Assembly: GCA_965199055.1 (NCBI GenBank)
Contig: CBDAQR010000003.1
Span: forward strand, 806,001 to 870,000
Direction: 5' to 3'
DNA length: 64,000 nt
From: CBDAQR01 sp965199055
GTDB taxonomy: Bacteria; Pseudomonadota; Gammaproteobacteria; Pseudomonadales; Halieaceae
A program made the position numbers and the translations under genes. How positions within the stretch are numbered: the stretch's first letter is position 1; the number at the start of each line of letters is the position of its first letter. Below are positions 1 through 11,495 of the stretch, piece by piece. The notes under the pieces are model-generated. The model was given only the letters and a program-made list of their open reading frames with translations. It did not search any database and was not told where the DNA came from.

Positions 1-824
1 ATCGAAGAGGATACCGTATTACCGGTCTCGGCAGCCAGAAATGGCACCCTTTCTTCATCAACACCTAAACGCGGCACCAGATTATCAACAATAAACTTGC
101 TGCCCTGGTGCATCAGATAAACGTCTACGTCTTCCTTGCCCAGCGAGTTCATCTCCAGGCACTTTTCGACCTGAGGCGGCACCTTGGATACAGCAAATTT
201 GAACACGTTATTGCCCAGCATCTTTAGAACCCGCGTGGACTCATCAACTTTAATGGAGTGTGACAACTTGGCATTGGTGGCAAAAGTTGATTTACCAGAA
301 CGCAACACCGGGTCTTCACCCACGTATGTCACCGCAGCGGCGTCGCCAAACAACAGCTGCGTATCATAGTCATCAGCAGCCATCACCTTGGAGTATGGGT
401 CTGCAGTAAACAGCAAACCATGTCGCAGACCCTGCGACACCATGAGCGACTGAATAACGTCGAGTCCGTAGACAAAGCCGGAGCAACCCAGGGAGATGTC
501 GAATGCAGCGACCTCTTCCGGCAGCCCCAGCTTGTGCTGAACAATGGCTGACGTGTGAGGGAGGCCAAAACCGTCAGGGTTTTGGGTGACGACGATAACG
601 CAGTCGATCAACTCGCGATCCAGGCCAGGCACTTTTTCAAGCAGCGCCTCGAAGGCCTTCACGCAAAGATCAGAGGTCTCTTCATTCTCGGCTTTGCGCA
701 ACACATTCGTAAAACCGACTTTGTCGGTTAAAAACTCCACATCCTTGCCGGCTTCGTCGGCACGCTCGAGGTTGCTGACCTGCCGCTCAGGGAAATAGCT
801 GGCGATAGCCTTAATACCAAGCAA
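1..824 (-). CDS. KAS III-like 3-oxoacyl-ACP synthase, C-terminus cut by window edge
   Basis: This is a thiolase-fold ketosynthase of the FabH (KAS III) family, which condenses an acyl-CoA starter with malonyl-ACP or a related donor. I read it from TTG at 824, since an AGGAGG lies 5 bases upstream and no ATG fits. The Cys-His-Asn triad is visible: Cys114 in SLGCSGFVYG, His in YLMHQGS, and Asn in ETGNTVSSS at the window edge. The terminal motif GNTVSSS differs from the usual FabH GNTSAAS-like form, so this may be a specialised ketosynthase rather than the housekeeping FabH. Only 16 bases separate it from the upstream MBOAT gene, so the two are probably translationally coupled. About 274 residues are present; the last 40-50 are beyond base 1. 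The family is clear but the substrate is unknown. Confidence 0.85.
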   Translation of the reverse strand, partial: MLGIKAIASYFPERQVSNLERADEAGKDVEFLTDKVGFTNVLRKAENEETSDLCVKAFEALLEKVPGLDRELIDCVIVVTQNPDGFGLPHTSAIVQHKLGLPEEVAAFDISLGCSGFVYGLDVIQSLMVSQGLRHGLLFTADPYSKVMAADDYDTQLLFGDAAAVTYVGEDPVLRSGKSTFATNAKLSHSIKVDESTRVLKMLGNNVFKFAVSKVPPQVEKCLEMNSLGKEDVDVYLMHQGSKFIVDNLVPRLGVDEERVPFLAAETGNTVSSS

Positions 825-829
825 AGGGA

Positions 830-835
830 CCTCCT
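830..835 (-). promoter_or_regulatory. ribosome binding site that fixes the KAS III TTG start
   Basis: An AGGAGG on the minus strand lies between the MBOAT stop (841) and the TTG codon at 824. It is the only good Shine-Dalgarno in the short gap, and it decides the non-ATG start. Confidence 0.7.
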
Positions 836-840
836 GCTGC

Positions 841-2319
841 TTAAAATTGGAAATAGAGGAACTCACTGGCTTTCGAGATCATCATAACGGAGAAGACAAA
901 GATGCACACCTGCAGCACCAGCGTCCACTTGCCTGGTTTGAAGCGCTCCTTCAGATCCATGCTATTCGGTGCCAGGGCACAAATACCGATAAACAGTAAC
1001 ACCATGCCGGTGAGAACCCAGGTCGCCCACTGATCCTTCTGCGCCGCGCCGCTGGCAAAGTCAAAGAACCAGGGTGCACTCTGCCCCATGAGCTTGCTGG
1101 CGGAGACCGCCAACTCCCCGCCATCCATTCCCAGCATGCCCCGGTAGACCCTAAATGCGCTGTCCCAGCTGGTGGCCCGAAACATCACCAGGGTAATGCT
1201 GAAGAAGTGGAAAGTTATGAACCAGCCGAGCCAGGCCGGCATGTTGATCGCCAGCTTCCGCCACAGGTGATTAATCACAATAGCGAGTCCATTCAGCGCG
1301 CCGAACACCACGAAGGTCCAGGCAGAACCATGCCAGATACCACTCACTACCATCGCAAGGAAGCTGGCAATCATGCCGTTGCGGAAGTTGATCTCAGGCA
1401 TGGCGCGGAGAATAGTCTTATATACGTAGGCATTGATGAAGCGGGTCAGCGTCATATGCCAGCGCTGCCAGAGATTAATGATGCTCGTGCCCTTGTAGGG
1501 GCTGCGGAAATTGATAGGCAGCTCAATGTTAAACATGAGCGCCAGGCCAATCGCCATGTCCGAGTAGGCCGAGAAATCAAAGTACAGTTGGAAGGTGTAA
1601 CTGTAGTGAACCAGCCAGGCCTCCAGCATATTCAGCGAGGTAGCCGCATCGAAGCCATTATTGACCAGTATCTCGAATGAGTCGGCAATCACCACCTTCT
1701 TGAACAGACCGATACTGAATACAAATGTACCCAGCACGAAGCTATCGACATGAAAACGCCGGTTATCGGTGGCCGCAAACTGCGGCATGATCTCGCGGTG
1801 GTGAACGATCGGGCCGGCGATCAGCTGCGGGAAGAACGACACGAACAATGCGTAGTTCACCGGATCTCGCTCTTTGAGACCGGTGCGATAACAGTCGACG
1901 ATGAATGCTATCTGTTGCAGCGTAAAGAAACTGATACCCAGCGGTAGAGCAAGGCGCAGGAAATCAAATTCAACGCCTGGCAACAGATTGACGTTGTAGA
2001 TGAAAAAGTCCATGTACTTGTAGTAGGCGAGCAGACTCACGTTGAGGCACACCGCCAGGATCATGAGCCGCTTCTTCGGAGGGATGATCTTTCGCGAGCG
2101 GCCGTAGGCCTGGATCTTCCCTGCGATAACGTAGTTAACGACTATCGAACCCAGTAGCAGGGGCAAGTAGATGGGGTTCCACCACCCATAGAACAGCCAA
2201 GAGCTCCCCAGCAACAGAAACTTACCCGCGCGCAGGTAGCCCATATGGTTGAGCGTGTAATAGGCGAGCAGCGTCAGCGGCAAAAACGCGAAGATAAAAA
2301 TGTAGGAATTGAAAAGCAT
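841..2319 (-). CDS. MBOAT family membrane-bound O-acyltransferase (AlgI/DltB-like)
   Basis: This 492-residue polytopic membrane protein transfers acyl groups to an extracytoplasmic hydroxyl, as AlgI (alginate) and DltB (teichoic acid) do. The evidence is the FFPQLIAGPIVHH segment (about residues 162-174), LWQRWHMTLTRF with His288, and SGIWHGSAW with His330, the invariant MBOAT histidine. About ten hydrophobic segments are spread along its length, and the length is typical of AlgI. The start at ATG 2319 has only a weak upstream CTGGA. A KAS III-like gene follows 16 bases downstream. That pairing suggests the ketosynthase makes an unusual acyl chain that this enzyme attaches to a lipid or polysaccharide (inference). 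No glycan-synthesis genes are visible nearby, so the acceptor is unknown. Confidence 0.9.
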   Translation of the reverse strand: MLFNSYIFIFAFLPLTLLAYYTLNHMGYLRAGKFLLLGSSWLFYGWWNPIYLPLLLGSIVVNYVIAGKIQAYGRSRKIIPPKKRLMILAVCLNVSLLAYYKYMDFFIYNVNLLPGVEFDFLRLALPLGISFFTLQQIAFIVDCYRTGLKERDPVNYALFVSFFPQLIAGPIVHHREIMPQFAATDNRRFHVDSFVLGTFVFSIGLFKKVVIADSFEILVNNGFDAATSLNMLEAWLVHYSYTFQLYFDFSAYSDMAIGLALMFNIELPINFRSPYKGTSIINLWQRWHMTLTRFINAYVYKTILRAMPEINFRNGMIASFLAMVVSGIWHGSAWTFVVFGALNGLAIVINHLWRKLAINMPAWLGWFITFHFFSITLVMFRATSWDSAFRVYRGMLGMDGGELAVSASKLMGQSAPWFFDFASGAAQKDQWATWVLTGMVLLFIGICALAPNSMDLKERFKPGKWTLVLQVCIFVFSVMMISKASEFLYFQF

Positions 2320-2421
2320 CTAATTATTATTCCAGAGACCAGCACTACCCCGGCCGCTGCCGAATGATACACCACTAAGCGCTCCACCCGCCCGGCGCCG
2401 TCGCAATAAATGGCGCAGGCA

Positions 2422-2454
2422 CAAAAAAGGGCACGCCCTTGAAGGAGTGCCCTT
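2422..2454 (-). terminator. rho-independent terminator of the EF-G gene
   Basis: On the minus strand the arm AAGGGCAC (2454-2447) pairs with GTGCCCTT (2434-2427) around a 12-base loop, and a run of T follows. It lies about 20 bases past the EF-G stop, a textbook intrinsic terminator. Confidence 0.9.
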
Positions 2455-2474
2455 GATCGTTGCCGGCGGGAAGC

Positions 2475-4565
2475 TTACTTCTTCTTGGCTTCCTGGCGTG
2501 CCTTCTCTTCCTCAATGACTTTCTCAGACACGGCTGCCGGGCACGGCAGGTAGTGTGAGAATTCCATGGAGAACTGGCCACGACCGGAGGTCATCGTACG
2601 CAGGCTACCGATGTAACCGAACATCTCTGCCAGGGGTACGTCGGCCTTGACGCGTACGCCGGTAGTACCCGGCTCCTGGTCCTTGATCATGCCGCGGCGA
2701 CGGTTCAGGTCACCGATAACATCACCGACGTGATCTTCCGGGGTGAACACGTCCACCTTCATGATCGGCTCGATCAGTTGAGGACCGGCCTTCACCATGG
2801 ACTGGCGGTAGGCACCCTTCGCCGCGAGCTCAAAGGCCACCGCGGAGGAGTCAACGGCGTGAAAAGCACCATCGAACAGTTCGATCGATACATCCAGCAC
2901 GGGGAAGCCAGCCAATGGGCCCTCTTCCATCATGCCAGCGAAACCCTTCTCAATCGCCGGAAAGAATTCCTTCGGTACGTTGCCGCCCACAACCGTGGAC
3001 TCGAACTGGAAACCGGAACCGGGCTCTCCCGGAGTGATGCGGTAGTCGACCTTACCGAACTGACCAGAACCACCAGACTGCTTCTTGTGGGTGTAGCTGT
3101 CTTCAATGGCCTGGGTAATGGTTTCACGGTAAGCGACCTGGGGCTGACCCACTTCCAGCTCAACACCGTAGGTGCGCTTAAGAATATCGATCTTGATATC
3201 CAGGTGCAGCTCGCCCATACCCTTGAGGATGGTCTCACCAGAATCTTCATCGGTTTCAACACGGAAGGAAGGATCTTCCGCAATCATTTTACCGATCGCG
3301 ATACCCATTTTCTCGGAACCGCCCTTGTCTTTCGGCGCAACAGCAATAGAGATTACCGGATCCGGGAATACCATCGCTTCCAAAGTACAGGGGTTATCTG
3401 GGTCGCAGAGAGTATGGCCGGTCTGGACGTTCTTCATGCCCACACAGGCAATGATGTCTCCCGCCTGGGCGCTGTCCAGTTCGTTGCGGTCATCAGCGTG
3501 CATCTCAACCATACGGCCGATACGTTCAGTCTTGCCGGTAGCGGAGTTGAGCACAGTCATGCCCTTCTCCATTTTGCCGGAGTAGATACGAATAAAGGTC
3601 AGGGCGCCAAAACGGTCGTCCATGATCTTGAATGCCAACGCGCGCAGAGGTTCTTCAACGGCTACCGTAGCTACTTCACCGGTGGGCTCACCTTCTTCAT
3701 CGGTCAGCGGCTGCGGATCGACTTCAGTCGGGCTCGGCAGGTAATCAACAACGGCATCCAGTACCAGCTGCACACCCTTATTCTTGAAGGCAGAGCCACA
3801 GTAAGTCGGGAAGAAATCCAGCTTGCGGGTACCCTCACGAATACAGCGCTTGATGTCCTCGATGGAGGGCTCTTCGCCTTCCATGTACATCATCATCAGG
3901 TCATCGTCCTGCTCAACCGCCGTCTCGATCAGCTGCTCGTGGTAAGCCTCCACGTCATCGACCATGTCCGCAGGCACATCGGTGACTTCGAAATTCTCCG
4001 GCAGGCCGGTCTCGTCCCAGATATACGCCTTCTTGGTCAGTACATCGACAACACCTGCGAAGTCGTCTTCGATGCCAATGGGCAAGGTCATGACCAGCGG
4101 GTTGGCACCGAGGACTTTCTTCACCTGGTCTACCACGCGGTAGAAGTCTGCACCCATGCGGTCCAGCTTATTGACGAAAATCAGACGAGCGACTTCGGAT
4201 TCGTTGGCATAACGCCAGTTGGTCTCTGACTGGGGTTCAACACCACCTGAACCACAGAATACGCCTACACCACCATCGAGTACCTTCAGAGAGCGGTATA
4301 CCTCAACCGTGAAGTCTACGTGTCCAGGGGTATCAATAATGTTTAGGCGGTGGTCGTTCCAGAAACAGGTCGTTGCTGCAGACTGAATCGTGATACCACG
4401 CTCCTGCTCCTGCTCCATGAAGTCCGTCGTCGCCGCACCATCATGCACTTCACCGGTCTTGTGAATCTTGCCGGTCAGCTTGAGAATCCGCTCGGTCGTG
4501 GTGGTTTTACCCGCGTCCACGTGCGCGAAGATACCGATGTTTCTGTACAAGGATAGGTCTGTCAT
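2475..4565 (-). CDS. fusA: elongation factor G (EF-G2-like)
   Basis: This translational GTPase drives ribosome translocation. The 696-residue protein shows the P-loop AHVDAGKT, the switch motif RGITI, DTPGH and NKLDR, followed by domains II-V. Text such as MTDLSLYRNIGIFAHVDAGK and VFCGSGGVEPQSETNWRYA resembles the second EF-G class of Vibrio, Shewanella and Pseudomonas rather than the str-operon copy (from memory, not aligned). It stands alone: rpsL and rpsG are absent, and it has its own promoter (4691-4717), leader hairpin and terminator. Whether it is the only EF-G or a paralogue cannot be decided from this window. The EF-G identity is certain; the subclass is probable. Confidence 0.96.
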   Translation of the reverse strand: MTDLSLYRNIGIFAHVDAGKTTTTERILKLTGKIHKTGEVHDGAATTDFMEQEQERGITIQSAATTCFWNDHRLNIIDTPGHVDFTVEVYRSLKVLDGGVGVFCGSGGVEPQSETNWRYANESEVARLIFVNKLDRMGADFYRVVDQVKKVLGANPLVMTLPIGIEDDFAGVVDVLTKKAYIWDETGLPENFEVTDVPADMVDDVEAYHEQLIETAVEQDDDLMMMYMEGEEPSIEDIKRCIREGTRKLDFFPTYCGSAFKNKGVQLVLDAVVDYLPSPTEVDPQPLTDEEGEPTGEVATVAVEEPLRALAFKIMDDRFGALTFIRIYSGKMEKGMTVLNSATGKTERIGRMVEMHADDRNELDSAQAGDIIACVGMKNVQTGHTLCDPDNPCTLEAMVFPDPVISIAVAPKDKGGSEKMGIAIGKMIAEDPSFRVETDEDSGETILKGMGELHLDIKIDILKRTYGVELEVGQPQVAYRETITQAIEDSYTHKKQSGGSGQFGKVDYRITPGEPGSGFQFESTVVGGNVPKEFFPAIEKGFAGMMEEGPLAGFPVLDVSIELFDGAFHAVDSSAVAFELAAKGAYRQSMVKAGPQLIEPIMKVDVFTPEDHVGDVIGDLNRRRGMIKDQEPGTTGVRVKADVPLAEMFGYIGSLRTMTSGRGQFSMEFSHYLPCPAAVSEKVIEEEKARQEAKKK

Positions 4566-4618
4566 TTTTCCACTCGTTGGATAAGTATTTGCCGTTCTTC
4601 AAACGACTAATAAGAAGC

Positions 4619-4643
4619 GGGCTCGCCTAAAACAGGAGAGCCC
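4619..4643 (-). promoter_or_regulatory. hairpin in the EF-G leader
   Basis: Arms GGGCTC and GAGCCC, extended by CCT/AGG after one mismatch, enclose a 5-base loop in the leader between the EF-G promoter and start codon. There is no T-run after it, so it may be a leader control or RNA-stability element rather than a terminator. Confidence 0.4.
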
Positions 4644-4690
4644 ACCCGAAATTCAAAACTTGTTTACCCCGCCACGTGGGGCGCCGGAAT

Positions 4691-4717
4691 ATTATAGAGG
4701 TGTACCCCCCGAGTCAA
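4691..4717 (-). promoter_or_regulatory. candidate sigma70 promoter of the EF-G gene
   Basis: The minus strand shows TATAAT (4696-4691) and TTGACT (4717-4712), 15 bases apart. Shifting the -35 by one or two bases gives 16-17. The near-consensus -10 makes a promoter likely. It would give a leader of about 120 bases. Confidence 0.6.
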
Positions 4718-4817
4718 GCGAAGAAAGCGACCCCGAAATCCGCGCCACTCTTGATCCTGATCATAGATAAGCCGCTTTACTGGAGCCGATAATTAGTCCT
4801 TTACAAAGGAGACGATC

Positions 4818-5741
4818 ATGACATCTGAGGGAGACAACAAAGTGGTGGATATCGACAAACTACACGGCAGTGAGTTGCGCCATGCTCAAGCTGAAATGAA
4901 GCATGACCCTGACGCAATTAGGGCGCTCTTCCAAAATGGCACCTACCCCTATCACACCAAGATGCCTAACTCGGATTACGAAGACAAGAAAATGGCACTG
5001 CAGGTGGAGTTACTGAAGGTACAGGCCTGGGTGAAGGAAACCGGACAGAAGATCGTGGTGTTGTTTGAAGGCCGCGATGCCGCTGGCAAGGGCGGGACCA
5101 TCAAACGCTTTATGGAGCATCTCAACCCTCGCGGCGCGCGCGTGGTAGCCCTTGAGAAGCCTTCCGAGCACGAACAGGGACAATGGTACTTCCAGCGCTA
5201 CATCAATCACCTCCCCACCCAGGGCGAGATCACCATGTTCGACCGCTCCTGGTACAACCGCGCCGGTGTCGAACGTGTCATGGAGTTCTGCACACCCGAG
5301 GAGTATCTCGAGTTCATGCGCCAAACACCCGAGTTGGAACGCATGATGGTGCGCAGTGGCATTCGCCTGTTCAAATACTGGTTCTCGGTGACCCAGGAAG
5401 AACAAACCGCCCGATTCAACAAACGTGAGACTGATCCACTGAAACAATGGAAGTTGTCGCCCATTGATCGCGCCTCGATCGAGCGCTGGGATGAATACAC
5501 CGAGGCCAAAGAAGCCATGTTCTTCTACACCGATACCGCGGACGCGCCCTGGACCATTGTCAAATCATCCGACAAAAAGCGTGCGCGAATCGCATGTATG
5601 ACCCACTTCTTGCATAGCCTGGATTATCCCAATAAAGACCTTTCGGTAGTGAAAGCTCCCGATCCACTCATAGTGGGTCACAGCCAGCACGCTATCGGTC
5701 GCTCAAAGCATATCCTCGGGCCGTCCTTGCGCGAGTGGTAG
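4818..5741 (+). CDS. ppk2: polyphosphate kinase 2 family protein
   Basis: This enzyme moves phosphate between polyphosphate and nucleoside phosphates. The 307-residue protein carries a Walker A GRDAAGKGGT at residues 85-94 and the PPK2 lid/Walker B stretch FDRSWYNRAGVERV around residue 142, followed by the YWFSVT and basic segments usual for one-domain PPK2. An AAAGGAG precedes ATG 4818. It is transcribed away from the EF-G gene and stands alone. Whether it favours GDP, ADP or AMP is not settled by the motifs read here. A short inverted repeat follows its stop. Confidence 0.95.
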   Translation: MTSEGDNKVVDIDKLHGSELRHAQAEMKHDPDAIRALFQNGTYPYHTKMPNSDYEDKKMALQVELLKVQAWVKETGQKIVVLFEGRDAAGKGGTIKRFMEHLNPRGARVVALEKPSEHEQGQWYFQRYINHLPTQGEITMFDRSWYNRAGVERVMEFCTPEEYLEFMRQTPELERMMVRSGIRLFKYWFSVTQEEQTARFNKRETDPLKQWKLSPIDRASIERWDEYTEAKEAMFFYTDTADAPWTIVKSSDKKRARIACMTHFLHSLDYPNKDLSVVKAPDPLIVGHSQHAIGRSKHILGPSLREW

Positions 5742-5772
5742 CCTCTGCTGCCAAACTCATGCGGGGCCTTAT

Positions 5773-5789
5773 GATTGACTACGTCAATC
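5773..5789. terminator. possible terminator between ppk2 and the sulfotransferase
   Basis: GATTGAC and GTCAATC, 7-bp arms around 3 bases, are followed on the plus strand by a T-rich stretch. The stem is AT-rich, so the call is weak. It sits between convergent genes and could serve both. Confidence 0.4.
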
Positions 5790-5813
5790 GTTTAATGCTT
5801 TTAGCTACTGGCG

Positions 5814-6464
5814 CTACTGGTAATCTAACCTGCTCATCATGTCGCCATTGACTTGCTGGAAAATATCCAAGCACTCCCCAGACAATTCATCACGCCAATC
5901 TGATTTCTTTCGCACCCATTTGCCGTCCGAGAGAGCAATTTTTTCCCTGGGCGGGACTTCCTCACTCAGCAAACTGATAGATAGAAAACTCTCGATCTTT
6001 TGCAAAGCACTAGGCAAATCCGTCTCGATATCTTCGTACTTAAGGAAAAGCGTATTGGGCCTTGTCCAGGGTGCCCAGGACTCAACATGGTCTGCCCATG
6101 TACCAAAGCGATGGTTACCTCTAACAATATCAATCAAGGGAATCTGTCCCTTTTAGAAGTGCCAGAGGCTTACGACCGCAGCGCGTCCATCCCTGACAAC
6201 GTAGATCGCGGGAGCATTATCTTTATTCTTCTCGTGTGTTTTCAGCAGCGGGCGCGGCCTCTCAAGCAGGGCCTTCCACTCTGGAGTGCCATGCTCGGCG
6301 TGCCCTACATAGGCTTCAAGCGCCGCGTTTCCGCCCAGGTCATTGGGGTAAACGCTACCCGACCTTTCACTGAAACAATGCCACAGCAGCGTCCTTAAAT
6401 AAGTGTTCCCGCTGCGCGGGTAGGAAGCAAGCCAAACCGGATATATGGTTTGGCTGCTAGCCAT
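5814..6464 (-). pseudogene. sulfotransferase gene interrupted by one in-frame TAA
   Basis: Two abutting minus-strand segments in the same frame read as one sulfotransferase. The N-terminal part has the PAPS 5'-phosphosulfate loop WLASYPRSGNTYLR, then LLKTHE and the 3'-phosphate-binding stretch YVVRDGRAAVVSLWHF. A TAA (6155-6153) follows at once, and the same frame resumes with KGQIPLIDIVRGNHRFGTWADHVESW and a normal C-terminal half ending at 5814. No base is gained or lost, so one substitution (for instance in a Tyr codon) or a sequencing error explains it. The start ATG at 6464 overlaps the FkbM gene by 8 bases, so the two were probably co-expressed. A truncated product would lack the acceptor-binding half and is unlikely to work. 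Confidence 0.85.
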
Positions 6465-7173
6465 CTAGAACGGCTCGAAGCTTGGGAGAGAGAAAAATTG
6501 CATCACCCTGATTCCATTGCCGGTGTCTAAGGCTAACCTCTTCCTGGTGATACAAGCCGATTTTGATATCTTCGATTGAATACAAGGTGTAACCAAAGTG
6601 CTCCATTTGCTGCCAGATCTCCCAAAAAAGCGGCTGCTCGTGGTACTTACGAACAAACACCACTTCGAGAAAGATTACGTTCACCCGCTGCGAGGCAAGC
6701 ATCTCACTAGCGCCTTCTAGCGCAGCTTTTTCGCCACCTTGCAGATCGAGCTTTAGCAGATCGACAACATCAATACCCCGTTCAGCGCACTCGTCATCTA
6801 TGGTGCTCACATCAACTTGATAACCACCAGTAAGACTTGCGGCTTCGGGGTAATAGGGCTTAGCTTCCTCTTTGGGGCGCGGCAATAACGAGTTTGTTGC
6901 GGTATAGGCGCCCCTGAAAAATTCCGCCTGCCCCTTTCGGGCCCCTAGTGCCGAGTTCACCAATACTGAACGCGATTGCGAGCCCAAATTGCGCTGCGCT
7001 AATTGGAATGAGTCAGGATCAGGCTCAAAAGACAGCACGTGGGACGCCGGAAAGTGATTCAACGCTTGAGCGGCGAATTCACCGCGATGACAACCGCCAT
7101 CAATAATCCAAGAGGCGTTTACCGATTGCCCCCGCAGTCCCACCAGGTGAGCGAGTAGTGGCATCAACGCCAT
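6457..7173 (-). CDS. FkbM family SAM-dependent methyltransferase
   Basis: FkbM-family enzymes methylate hydroxyls on sugars, polyketides or glycolipids. The protein shows WIIDGGCHRGEFA (SAM-binding loop I), VLSFEPDPDSF (the acidic ribose-binding residue) and VDLLKLDLQGGEKAALEGA, the FkbM signature. I choose ATG 7173 (238 residues) because GGAGG lies 8 bases upstream. A longer GTG start at 7197 lies inside the rpoC terminator and is unlikely. It overlaps the damaged sulfotransferase by 8 bases. Together they look like a two-gene tailoring unit for a surface glycan or small molecule, placed directly behind rpoC where Pseudomonas has rpsL. The substrate is unknown. Confidence 0.85.
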   Translation of the reverse strand: MALMPLLAHLVGLRGQSVNASWIIDGGCHRGEFAAQALNHFPASHVLSFEPDPDSFQLAQRNLGSQSRSVLVNSALGARKGQAEFFRGAYTATNSLLPRPKEEAKPYYPEAASLTGGYQVDVSTIDDECAERGIDVVDLLKLDLQGGEKAALEGASEMLASQRVNVIFLEVVFVRKYHEQPLFWEIWQQMEHFGYTLYSIEDIKIGLYHQEEVSLRHRQWNQGDAIFLSPKLRAVLDG

Positions 7174-7181
7174 TAGATCAA

Positions 7182-7186
7182 CCTCC
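7182..7186 (-). promoter_or_regulatory. ribosome binding site deciding the FkbM start
   Basis: GGAGG on the minus strand, 8 bases before ATG 7173. It favours this start over the upstream GTG at 7197. Confidence 0.65.
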
Positions 7187-7193
7187 AAAGTAA

Positions 7194-7222
7194 CCACCCA
7201 TCACGGCTTGCGTGATGGGTGG
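7194..7222 (-). terminator. rpoC terminator
   Basis: A perfect 11-bp stem (CCACCCATCAC / GTGATGGGTGG) with a 7-base loop lies 11 bases past the rpoC stop. The tail TTACTTTGG is only moderately T-rich, but the stem is strong. It separates the rpo operon from the FkbM gene. Confidence 0.75.
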
Positions 7223-7233
7223 GGTTGACTGCC

Positions 7234-11454
<4,221 letters not shown>

Positions 11455-11495
11455 GGTATTTCCTCCTAAACGCTATGCGCTAAATCCAACAGTGC

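Noticed and set aside
2730..4229. 499-residue plus-strand open frame opposite the EF-G gene
   Set aside because: It is a shadow of a strongly biased coding gene; its translation has no recognisable domain and there is no ribosome site.
6150..6158. Programmed stop readthrough or selenocysteine-type recoding in the sulfotransferase
   Set aside because: The codon is TAA, not TGA, and no recoding hairpin is apparent; a nonsense mutation or read error is simpler.
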